A DNA stretch of 24,192 nt from a virus: positions 1 through 24,192 of the IMG/VR virus record IMGVR_UViG_3300020185_000259, one strand, 5' to 3'. The first letter of the stretch is position 1; each line of letters begins with the position of its first letter. Of this stretch, positions 13,259-20,160 are shown in pieces. The notes under the pieces are model-generated. The model did no database searches and had not been told where the DNA came from. It saw only the letters and a program-made list of their open reading frames with translations. Made by a program: the position numbers and the translations under genes.

Positions 13259-14229
13259 CACATAAATCCTTCTAAGCCATGTCCTGATGAGCTTTCTTCG
13301 AAGTCACCAGTATCTAAGTAGAGTTCCATTTTATACTTTTCTATCTTATTATTCAACCATTTGTTCTCGAGTGTTTCTTTTCGAGCGTCCCACATGGGAG
13401 TCCAATCAATTCCCCACCAATCATCCTGCTCAACCTTCATGATTTCTTCTGCTTGCCTATCTATGTAGTAGCCAAGGTATCGACCACGGCTCTTACGGAA
13501 CAGCTTCTTGAATGAGCAGAGAGCAGTCTCCATAGCGAAGAAATCAGCCTTGTCGGCAACGTGTGGATACTGCCGCCTTGTTTCTTCGAGCAATTCCTTA
13601 GCCTCTTCTTCTAACTGAGCAACGCAAGATTTATCTAATTTGAGATCAACCCAATGATCTTTGCCTACAGCATAACACATACCGTTACGATGAGAACGAG
13701 ACCCGCTGTAGTCGTGGAACCAAAGTCCATCGACGTCAATAGGGATATCACAACATTGCTTCAGTGTTTGCATATAAAACCAAGAGGTGTATCGACCAAA
13801 TTTATGCCAGCTGTTAACCTCGTCCCAGAGCGTGTAAAAGTTGCCAACCTTGTCCTCAGTAAACCCAGCAGTAAGGGCTTCACGCTGAGATCGATCACCA
13901 ACCCAGTTCTTATATGACATAAATTGATCAGCCAAGTGTCCTTTGTTCCACTTAGTGTCTGTTTGGTATCTCAATCGTTTGTAATTCTCGTTGTTCCACT
14001 CTTTCAATCGTTCAACGCCAACCAGATGCATATCAGGAAACTCGTTCCAAATTACGTAAGAAGTAGGCCAGTAGTAGGTGTTGCCATACAACCAAGCCAA
14101 CCAGAGACGTTGCTCCTTGTTGTACTCGAATCTGTCGAAGAAATAATTGGTCATAAACAAGGCAGAATCGCAGTCTTCGATTTCAAGGCTACGGCCGAAC
14201 CATCTAACAAATGTTTCTTGTCTAGTCAT
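13258..14229 (-). CDS. Amino acid:DNA transferase (alpha-glutamyl/putrescinyl thymine pyrophosphorylase)-like protein
   Basis: This 323-aa, helix-rich and Trp/Tyr-rich protein has distinctive conserved-looking blocks: EQRLWLAWLYGNTYYWPTSY (40-59), NYKRLRYQTDTKWNKGHL (82-99), KFGRYTSWFYMQTL (143-156), YSGSRSHRNG (174-183) and FFAMETALCSFKKLFR (230-245). I associate these with the ADDT / thymine pyrophosphorylase group. Members replace the phosphate of a (pyro)phosphorylated hydroxymethyl-pyrimidine with an amine such as glutamate, glycine or putrescine. Context supports it: dioxygenase and P-loop kinase follow in the same operon, GNAT and amidotransferase precede. The C-terminus GHGLEGFM is a weaker version of the gp43-like tail. 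Family assignment is from recall and not certain. Confidence 0.72.
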   Translation of the reverse strand: MTRQETFVRWFGRSLEIEDCDSALFMTNYFFDRFEYNKEQRLWLAWLYGNTYYWPTSYVIWNEFPDMHLVGVERLKEWNNENYKRLRYQTDTKWNKGHLADQFMSYKNWVGDRSQREALTAGFTEDKVGNFYTLWDEVNSWHKFGRYTSWFYMQTLKQCCDIPIDVDGLWFHDYSGSRSHRNGMCYAVGKDHWVDLKLDKSCVAQLEEEAKELLEETRRQYPHVADKADFFAMETALCSFKKLFRKSRGRYLGYYIDRQAEEIMKVEQDDWWGIDWTPMWDARKETLENKWLNNKIEKYKMELYLDTGDFEESSSGHGLEGFM

Positions 14230-14230
14230 A

Positions 14231-14884
14231 TTATAAAAAGAATTCCAATGTGGAGGTTGATTGTTCTTCTAACGAATCTCTCAGCCAATAATCACCAACA
14301 GCTTCAATTGCTTGCTGAACTACTGCCGTTTTCTTTACTCCGAATCCGTGGGAGTCGGGGCTTTCCTTTCGTAGAAGTTGTAATACTTTTGGGTCTTTTG
14401 GTAACGCGAGCGTAGGGTCTTTTAGTGCCAGCTCTCTGAACGTAGTTTGTTCGTGTATGTTGGGGAACAATGGTTGGTCGGAACGGAGTGAGCCAGAAGG
14501 ATCAATTGCCCAGAACACCAAACCATTACGTTTGTGCCATGTTATACTAGAAGGAGTACAAGAAATCTTCAACCGTTTCATGCCGGACTCGCAAGCTGTT
14601 GTCATAACACGCTCCCAGATCTCGGAAGCGTAGCCCATACCTTCGTTTCCTTCTAATGTAACAATTTCATAGAGATTAACATATCTCGATCTTTTGCTGA
14701 AGGTAGCGAAGACAAAGGCAACAGGTTCCTCTCCGACAAAGAGTCCAAAGGGTGGTTGCTTTTCATAGTTTTTAAATCGGAACCAGAGATTATGAGATGA
14801 TTTTAAAAATCTCGTATTCTTTCCTTCTGGCTGTGATTCAATAACTTCTTCTAGTAATTCTTTACTGCAAGTCGTCAAATACAT
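14231..14884 (-). CDS. GNAT-family acetyltransferase, 217 aa
   Basis: The GNAT fold is seen as PFGLFVGEEPVAFVFATFSK (strands 2-3), LYEIVTLEGNEGMGYASEIW (strand 4 and the acyl-CoA pyrophosphate loop at ~79-86) and a helix, then RLKISCTPSSITWHKRNGLVF, matching the C-terminal 'N..a..fy.k.GF' region. It would acylate an amine using acyl-CoA. ATG 14884 (MYLTTCSKELLEEVIES) is preferred to an earlier in-frame start because it limits overlap with the amidotransferase gene. No strong ribosome-binding site is seen, so coupling is likely. The last residues STSTLEFFL closely match the gp43 tail. In context the substrate may be an amine-bearing modified base. Confidence 0.83.
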   Translation of the reverse strand: MYLTTCSKELLEEVIESQPEGKNTRFLKSSHNLWFRFKNYEKQPPFGLFVGEEPVAFVFATFSKRSRYVNLYEIVTLEGNEGMGYASEIWERVMTTACESGMKRLKISCTPSSITWHKRNGLVFWAIDPSGSLRSDQPLFPNIHEQTTFRELALKDPTLALPKDPKVLQLLRKESPDSHGFGVKKTAVVQQAIEAVGDYWLRDSLEEQSTSTLEFFL

Positions 14885-15548
14885 AATTAATATCAAATGG
14901 TATAGTGCAATCATACACTTTCAAGTGGAAGTTTTCAACCACATAGTTATGTAGCTGTTTAGTTTTGATTGGATTTTTCAATCCAGAGCGTAAAGCAATA
15001 TCTTTCGTCGAGGTAAAGATAATTCCTCGAGGATGCTTGCTGTACCATAATGGTCTTTCATGATTACGAAAAGCGGTCATCTTTCTGTTTTCGTCTAGAG
15101 AAACAACTGCCATACTAGACTCAGGGAAGTCGATGAATGGGTGCGAATCCTCCTCGAGACTTCGGAGAACAAGCTCAGAGTCGTTTCCTGTTTCGCATTG
15201 ATACATCCATTGGAACTGAGGCTCTTGCGTTATAACGCCGTTATGCACAATGGAGAGGTGATCATTGGCAAGTGGTTGAGGGTAATCTAAATCAGAAGTT
15301 GAGTATCGAGTATGTCCGATCATGTAAATTCCACCATCCGGTGTTACCGTGTCAAACAAATCCCACTTAGTGAAGAACTCTCCGACGCTGGTGTTTTCCT
15401 TACGTGTTTGAATCAGACCGTCATCATCAATCCAAGAAGCGCCAACTGAATGTTTCCCTCTTACTTGAGACTCATAAAATAGAGTCTCAATCAACGCAAG
15501 GTCTTGCTCTTCAACATTTTGAAGATATATTCCGAGAACTCCGCACAT
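14862..15548 (-). CDS. Class II glutamine amidotransferase (Ntn hydrolase), 228 aa
   Basis: The N-terminus MCGVLGIY gives the catalytic Cys2, exposed after Met removal. Class II landmarks follow: GHTRYST (78-84), HNGVIT (102-107, oxyanion Asn103) and GNDSELVLRSL (121-131, Asp123 gripping glutamine). The domain length of about 220 aa matches the stand-alone GATase domain of the GlmS/PurF/AsnB type, with no attached synthetase or sugar isomerase. It would release ammonia from glutamine for a partner enzyme. ATG 15548 has AAGAAAGGAT upstream and it is the first gene of the cassette. It could instead transfer or hydrolyse a gamma-glutamyl group on a modified base. The partner is inferred, not seen. 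Confidence 0.9.
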   Translation of the reverse strand: MCGVLGIYLQNVEEQDLALIETLFYESQVRGKHSVGASWIDDDGLIQTRKENTSVGEFFTKWDLFDTVTPDGGIYMIGHTRYSTSDLDYPQPLANDHLSIVHNGVITQEPQFQWMYQCETGNDSELVLRSLEEDSHPFIDFPESSMAVVSLDENRKMTAFRNHERPLWYSKHPRGIIFTSTKDIALRSGLKNPIKTKQLHNYVVENFHLKVYDCTIPFDINYVFDDLQ

Positions 15549-15562
15549 CTTAGTATCCTTTC

Positions 15563-16204
15563 TTAGTGCCAGCGGTAAAATTTGTGTTCACCAATTCGCC
15601 CAACTCGAACCATTCCACGATCGTTTATCCAATTCGGACTAACATATGTCGCGTGATAGTGAGTAGATCCTTCTGTTATACCTCGAAATCCATAGGAATT
15701 CAATGTCATCTCAGCAATGATTTGAGCGTCTTCCCAAGCCTCTTCTTCCATAGGTTCGTCACTCAACCCATCACAGAACCATGAGAAATGACACATGCCG
15801 CGAACAGGCACTTCGTCACCTTTCCAGTTGGTTCTCATTACAGATTGATTTACCACCTCGCAGATGGTGTTAGGAAATAAATTACTGTCGACTCTGTTTA
15901 GAACCACATCAGCAACAGCAATCCTCCCAGCGAAAGAATCGCTACGAGACTCGTGGTATATGTTAAGAGCAAGGCATTCCAGATCTTTTGCGGCTGGCTG
16001 GGCTGCAAGTTCAGGTTCGATGACCTCAATTGTTTCTGCTGATTCTTCTTCTTGATATGTTTCAATTGCCTGTTCAATTGGCGTTGTTTCTTCAATTGAT
16101 TTACTGTTCTCATCTTCTTCCTGTGCGTAATAAACTGTAGCAGCAAACATATAGAGTAATACTAGAATGGGTAATATCTCTTTCTTATTGATCTTCATTA
16201 TCAT
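15563..16204 (-). CDS. Membrane-anchored SleB-type cell wall hydrolase
   Basis: The N-terminus MIMKINKKEILPILVLLYMF forms a signal anchor (span ~10-28). A Glu-rich linker of about 40 residues (EEDENSKSIEE to EPELAAQPAAK) follows. The C-terminal SleB/Hydrolase_2 domain begins at ~75: LECLALNIYHESRSDSFAGR with catalytic Glu85, then AVADVVLNRV, CHFSWFCDG, and GSTHYHATYVSPNW near the end. SleB-family enzymes are lytic transglycosylases cutting peptidoglycan. The anchor would place it on the periplasmic face of the inner membrane. Its position in the replication region, not near holin or tail genes, is unusual. The first ATG, 16204, overlaps the neighbouring gene. Confidence 0.9.
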   Translation of the reverse strand: MIMKINKKEILPILVLLYMFAATVYYAQEEDENSKSIEETTPIEQAIETYQEEESAETIEVIEPELAAQPAAKDLECLALNIYHESRSDSFAGRIAVADVVLNRVDSNLFPNTICEVVNQSVMRTNWKGDEVPVRGMCHFSWFCDGLSDEPMEEEAWEDAQIIAEMTLNSYGFRGITEGSTHYHATYVSPNWINDRGMVRVGRIGEHKFYRWH

Positions 16205-16439
16205 TATATTGGGTCTTCCGCGCGATATCTGAGGCTCTTATTCGTTTTCCATGGATAGTAGTAAATATAACATCAGGTTCTTCGTCGTCTTCGATGACTT
16301 CAATATGTATTGCATTAAATACATCACTGAAGAATAACCAAGTTTGAGCACGACCAGCAAAGGTTCCTTCTCGTTTACCCCAAAGGTACGCACCTATCAT
16401 GCAAACCAGGGTCAATAACGTTTGATCTATTACATCCAT
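16185..16439 (-). CDS. Small membrane protein, 84 aa
   Basis: ATG 16439 has CAGGAG seven bases upstream. A short membrane span lies at residues ~5-22 (DQTLLTLVCMIGAYLWGK), followed by a soluble region with IEVIEDDEEPDVIFTTIHGK. It overlaps the SleB gene by 20 bases, suggesting coupled expression; the two could work together at the envelope. I recognise no family. Confidence 0.7.
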   Translation of the reverse strand: MDVIDQTLLTLVCMIGAYLWGKREGTFAGRAQTWLFFSDVFNAIHIEVIEDDEEPDVIFTTIHGKRIRASDIARKTQYNDNEDQ

Positions 16440-16454
16440 TTACTACTCCTGAAA

Positions 16455-17840
16455 TTAGAATCTGATTGTTTGAAGTCTCTCTCCGGAAACCCTCCTTCCT
16501 GCGTCACTGCGGTCAAATACTGGTGGTGTATCATCCATAATATTTTCCTGCTCAGTTTCATCAACATCAAATAATTTCATTTTAGACCGATCTACCCCAA
16601 TACAAAACCGTTTGTTTTGGCTCGGGTCATTATAACGATTTTTTAATTGTTTGACCATTATTTGTCCATTCGCGTCTAATTCTTCATTAGAAATCAGCGC
16701 GAACATTAGGTCAGCGGTGGCAGGTAAGCCAAATGATTCTGAGGTATCCTCAAGACCAACATCAGAATTACCATAACCAGACCGCGTTGTCTGTGTCGCA
16801 GACATAATGGGTACATTAAACTCTACAGCCAAACCACGAATTTCTTCAGCGATTGATTTAATATATGAGTATGAATTGATCGAACCACCCATACCCTTCA
16901 TTCTAGATGAGGCACATATATTTAGGTAATCAATGAACACAATCTCGGGTGCAAATCGTTTTTTAAGTTTTAATTCGTTCAAGAGTGCTCTGAAGTGTCC
17001 AGTGTGTGCAGCACCCGTCGGATATTCCTTAATGATCAATTTGCCATTTGTTTTCTTTGAGATTTTCGCGACACGGTCGGTAAACATATCCTTAGACATT
17101 TTATCGAGTTGGTCGATCGGGACGTTCAACAGATTAGCGTCAATACGTTCCGCTATACGTTCTTCAGCCATTTCCATGGTGATGTATAAGACGTTATGAC
17201 CAAGAGAAAGGCAACTGGCAGCGTGATGACACATAAAAAGACTTTTGCCCACGCCTGTACCGGCCAGTGCGATGTTCAGAGTCTTATTGGGAAGTCCACC
17301 TTTAGTTATTCGATTCAGATAATCGAGATCGAATGGTATACGTTCCTCTTGCTCATGGTAAAAGTCGAATCGCTCTTGGACATTTTCTAAATAGTCGTGC
17401 CCCACATTAGTGTCAAAACATACTGCCAGCGCCTTTTGTAACACATCAGGCAGCGAATTTTTGGTAAGCTGTTGATGTTTGCCATCAATGATCTGGATAG
17501 ACTCCATGATGGCGTTATACACGGCTCGATCTTGGCACCACTTCTCAGTTGTATCAAGCAACCACTGTTCATCTTCCTCTTTAAAGGTAAAGACATCATG
17601 TAGTATATCAAGTGCATGTGTATACATTTCCTCAGTCAGCGAAGCGTCGTCGAGTTCAATCTTGAACGCTTCCTGAGAGGGGAGTTTATTATATTTAGTA
17701 ACATAGTTCACTACTTCACTAAACATAGTTCGGTAGATTCCCTCGAAGTAGTCTTTCTTAACGAACGGGAGAACCTTACGCATGAAAGGCTCGTTCGTTA
17801 AGAGATTACGTAAGATTGTTTTTTCTAATTCAATATTCAT
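16455..17840 (-). CDS. 41: Replicative DNA helicase (T4 gp41-like, DnaB family)
   Basis: This 461-aa protein is close in length to T4 gp41 (475). The N-terminal helical domain spans ~1-150 (LEKTILRNLLTNEPFMRKV). The RecA-like domain starts near 165: GGLPNKTLNIALAGTGVGKS carries Walker A (Lys199), ITMEMAEERIAERID is the DnaB 'E-x-E' segment, and EIVFIDYLNICASS is Walker B. SATQTTRSGYGN and KQLKNRYNDPSQNKRFCIG follow, as in DnaB motifs 3 and 4. It unwinds the lagging-strand template 5'-to-3' as a hexamer. ATG 17840 overlaps the stop of the 101-aa gene (ATGA), in the uvsX-x-41 order of T4. Confidence 0.95.
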   Translation of the reverse strand: MNIELEKTILRNLLTNEPFMRKVLPFVKKDYFEGIYRTMFSEVVNYVTKYNKLPSQEAFKIELDDASLTEEMYTHALDILHDVFTFKEEDEQWLLDTTEKWCQDRAVYNAIMESIQIIDGKHQQLTKNSLPDVLQKALAVCFDTNVGHDYLENVQERFDFYHEQEERIPFDLDYLNRITKGGLPNKTLNIALAGTGVGKSLFMCHHAASCLSLGHNVLYITMEMAEERIAERIDANLLNVPIDQLDKMSKDMFTDRVAKISKKTNGKLIIKEYPTGAAHTGHFRALLNELKLKKRFAPEIVFIDYLNICASSRMKGMGGSINSYSYIKSIAEEIRGLAVEFNVPIMSATQTTRSGYGNSDVGLEDTSESFGLPATADLMFALISNEELDANGQIMVKQLKNRYNDPSQNKRFCIGVDRSKMKLFDVDETEQENIMDDTPPVFDRSDAGRRVSGERLQTIRF

Positions 17841-18142
17841 TGAGTTTGCTCTTTCGATACCACCGTTCCTTCTTCAACGCCTTCTTCTAAGACGGCTTCG
17901 AGAATATCTGCCGCAGTCAGTTGTAGACTAGTATCATCTACGGTCAGCTCAGAGTCTGGAGAAGATATAATCGAAAAGTTAAAATTCAAACAATCGTTTT
18001 CGCCATCGATAGAGATATTACCGAACCTGATTACAGATTCGACATAATCACCGGAAAGAATTCGAATGTCCCAACCCTGCTGGTTGTCAATATCAACAGG
18101 GATTAATTCGTAATCAGCGCCTTCGCGTAGCATCTTATCCAT
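17837..18142 (-). CDS. Conserved-position hypothetical between uvsX and 41, 101 aa
   Basis: ATG 18142 overlaps the uvsX stop (TAATG) and the end overlaps gene 41, so it is firmly coupled. It occupies the place of T4 gene 40 but has no obvious similarity to gp40 that I can see. The sequence MDKMLREGADYELIPVDIDN, then GWDIRILSGDYVESVIRFGN and LNFNFSIISS, reads as a small beta-rich acidic protein with a disordered C-terminus. From memory, similar proteins sit here in marine T4-like phages, with unknown function. Confidence 0.75.
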   Translation of the reverse strand: MDKMLREGADYELIPVDIDNQQGWDIRILSGDYVESVIRFGNISIDGENDCLNFNFSIISSPDSELTVDDTSLQLTAADILEAVLEEGVEEGTVVSKEQTQ

Positions 18143-19164
18143 TAAACTTCATCCAATTCTAATGAAACGGAAGCCTTGTGGCCAATTTGGTACAGTTGAT
18201 TAACCATTTCATTGAACTCTGTGTTCTCGAGAATACTTTGCCAGAAAGAACCATCGAGTTCACTGGCTCGATATTTCTTATCTTCACCAACCTTTTGGTA
18301 CCAACCATTCGATGGTTTGACTACATAACCACCAGCCAGTGCAACATCAAGGAGACCACTATATTGATCAATACCACCATCCCAAGAAACACTAATAGGA
18401 ATTTTACTCTTTTCTTTAACATAACGAGATTTATCCACATTTACAATAAAATCATATCCAGTAACTTCAGTACCGGTCTTATTCTGCCGACGACCGATGA
18501 TCCAGATGGAGTCTGCCGAGTAATAAATTCCTGTGCCTCCACCAACGATATCTTTAGGAAACAACCCGATCTCTTTGTAGGTGTGATTCACTGCAAGCAT
18601 TGGGATATCTTTCATGGTCAGGTAAGGAGTGGCCATCCTGAACAGACCCTTCAGAGCTTTTGCGCGGGACATATCAGCGACAGACTTTTCATTCAACGTG
18701 TCTTCCATTTCTTTCTTGGAAGCGAGGTTGCCGATCGAGTCGATAACGATGATGACCTTTTCCTTTGCTTCGATATTCTCGAGCTGGGAGATCAAGTCAA
18801 ACTTCAATTCTTCGACGTTGGTAATAGGAACATGCAACACTCGATCCAACTCGATACCAAACGTTTCGAAGTATGACTGTGGTGACCCAAACTCAGAATC
18901 ATAAAACATCATCACAGCTTCGGGGTCGGCCTTCAGGTACGCTGCAGCAATCTTCAACGCGAACGAAGTCTTGAAATGCTTAGAAGGGCCAGCGAGAACG
19001 GTTAGCCCAGAAGACAACCCACCAGTAAGAGAACCAGAAAGCGCCACGTTTAACATCGGTACATCTGTGACAATCTGTTTCTTGTTGCCAAAGAACTCGG
19101 ACTCGGAAAGAATCGCGGTGTGCTTCAGCTTGCTTTGTTTCTGTAGTTTTGACATTAATGACAT
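18142..19164 (-). CDS. uvsX: RecA-like recombinase UvsX
   Basis: This 340-aa protein, a little shorter than T4 UvsX (391), shows the phage form of Walker A (GPSKHFKTS, residues 59-67), typical of UvsX rather than bacterial RecA. FYDSEFGSP (88-95) holds the catalytic glutamate and VIIVIDSIGNLAS (137-149) is Walker B. MLAVNHTYKEIGLF and IVGGGTGIYYSADSIWII correspond to loop L2 and motif 4a. It forms filaments on ssDNA and drives strand exchange for recombination-dependent replication. ATG 19164 has AAGGAAAAAAT upstream. It lies between the primase-like gene and a small coupled gene. Confidence 0.96.
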   Translation of the reverse strand: MSLMSKLQKQSKLKHTAILSESEFFGNKKQIVTDVPMLNVALSGSLTGGLSSGLTVLAGPSKHFKTSFALKIAAAYLKADPEAVMMFYDSEFGSPQSYFETFGIELDRVLHVPITNVEELKFDLISQLENIEAKEKVIIVIDSIGNLASKKEMEDTLNEKSVADMSRAKALKGLFRMATPYLTMKDIPMLAVNHTYKEIGLFPKDIVGGGTGIYYSADSIWIIGRRQNKTGTEVTGYDFIVNVDKSRYVKEKSKIPISVSWDGGIDQYSGLLDVALAGGYVVKPSNGWYQKVGEDKKYRASELDGSFWQSILENTEFNEMVNQLYQIGHKASVSLELDEV

Positions 19165-19173
19165 ATTTTTTCC

Positions 19174-20103
19174 TTAGTTACGGTAAACGTATTCAATTGC
19201 ACCATCTGCTTCTTTCTCAAGTGGACGATTATCATACCACTTTCCTGTCTCATTATCAAGTTCTCTACACATATCTGCGATCTGTTTAGCAGTAATGGGG
19301 TAATCTGCTTTGACTGCATTAGCAGCAACAGCAACCATTATCGCATACATTTTTGAGTACCATCCTGTTCCTGTTATAGCAACATACTCTCGCGCTAGTC
19401 TCTTGGGGAAGAAAGGGCAATCTTTGTAGGAAGTCCAAGCGATATCAGTATTCGTCGCTTGGGATCTTCGATACGAAACCACTTGGTCTCGTAGAGCTGG
19501 GGGTAGGCGATCCAAGAAACTGTTGCCTGTCGGTTTCTCGTATGGCCACGCTTTCATAAGCGCGTCTGGGTTCATCTCCTTACCATCATTAGAGAAGATA
19601 AAGTTAAATGCATCGGGATAAACAGCAGGTACATAATACATTCTTGACAGATCTTTCGTTTGCCTGTCACCAATATCACCAAGCATTTTGTTTAACGCGT
19701 GCCAAAAATGCGGTATCTCGTCCGCTACGATTTCGCGAGTTAGTGGAAACACCAACCGAAACTTTGGTTGAATCGGGGTGCTGCTGGCGGTTGAGTAGCA
19801 AACAAATTTATATGACCCACAAATTGACTGTAGCTCTTGGTGCACTGGAAGCCGCGTGTCTGTGAACTCATCAACATCAACACAGCACCACTTACCCCAT
19901 TGCTCGACATTTCTATTAGAGCGGGTCGTACCTTGTTCATAGACGGCAGGAGTAATCAACGCGCTACTATCTTTGCCGCCTTTCTGTCCAGGTTCGAGAG
20001 AAAGTTTATACAACAAGGACTCAAAGCTTTCCCAAGAAGCGAACTCCATGGTGCGATGAGTCTTGTTGTCGAACGTATTTTTAAATATAGTTAACGAATA
20101 CAT
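19174..20103 (-). CDS. Archaeo-eukaryotic primase (AEP)-like protein with PriCT-like C-terminus
   Basis: In this 309-aa protein, KWCCVDVDEF (residues 71-80) supplies the AEP metal-binding Asp76-x-Asp78. FVCYSTASSTP and KFRLVFPLTR follow, where AEPs usually have an 'S-x-H ... FRlv' block. The His is replaced (STASST). TKDLSRMYYVPAVYP (149-163) matches the 'D.sR.yYlP' block. Residues ~245-309 look like a PriCT helical domain (MYAIMVAVAANAVKADYPIT). It may make primers or act as an initiator-like partner of gp41; a DnaG-type gp61 is not seen in the window. Starting at ATG 20103, it lies only 6 bases after the -10 of promoter G. The missing His leaves activity uncertain. Confidence 0.75.
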   Translation of the reverse strand: MYSLTIFKNTFDNKTHRTMEFASWESFESLLYKLSLEPGQKGGKDSSALITPAVYEQGTTRSNRNVEQWGKWCCVDVDEFTDTRLPVHQELQSICGSYKFVCYSTASSTPIQPKFRLVFPLTREIVADEIPHFWHALNKMLGDIGDRQTKDLSRMYYVPAVYPDAFNFIFSNDGKEMNPDALMKAWPYEKPTGNSFLDRLPPALRDQVVSYRRSQATNTDIAWTSYKDCPFFPKRLAREYVAITGTGWYSKMYAIMVAVAANAVKADYPITAKQIADMCRELDNETGKWYDNRPLEKEADGAIEYVYRN

Positions 20104-20109
20104 GGTAGT

Positions 20110-20160
20110 ATTATCTTCTACTTTGCGTAAATTGTCAACCGCTATGTAAGGTATTGATTT
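20110..20160 (-). promoter_or_regulatory. Boxed sigma70-like promoter, site G
   Basis: Minus strand: box AATCAATACCTTA, 8 bases, -35 TTGACA (perfect), 17 bases, -10 GATAATACT. The box begins at the gp43 stop. Only 6 bases separate the -10 hexamer from ATG 20103, so the transcript would be almost leaderless. No further boxed promoter occurs until site F, so G probably drives the replication/modification run. Confidence 0.82.

Noticed and set aside
18178-18876. Long plus-strand open frame (232 codons) opposite uvsX
   Set aside because: It is fully antisense to the clearly coding uvsX gene and has no recognisable motif, ribosome-binding site or promoter; a shadow of codon bias.
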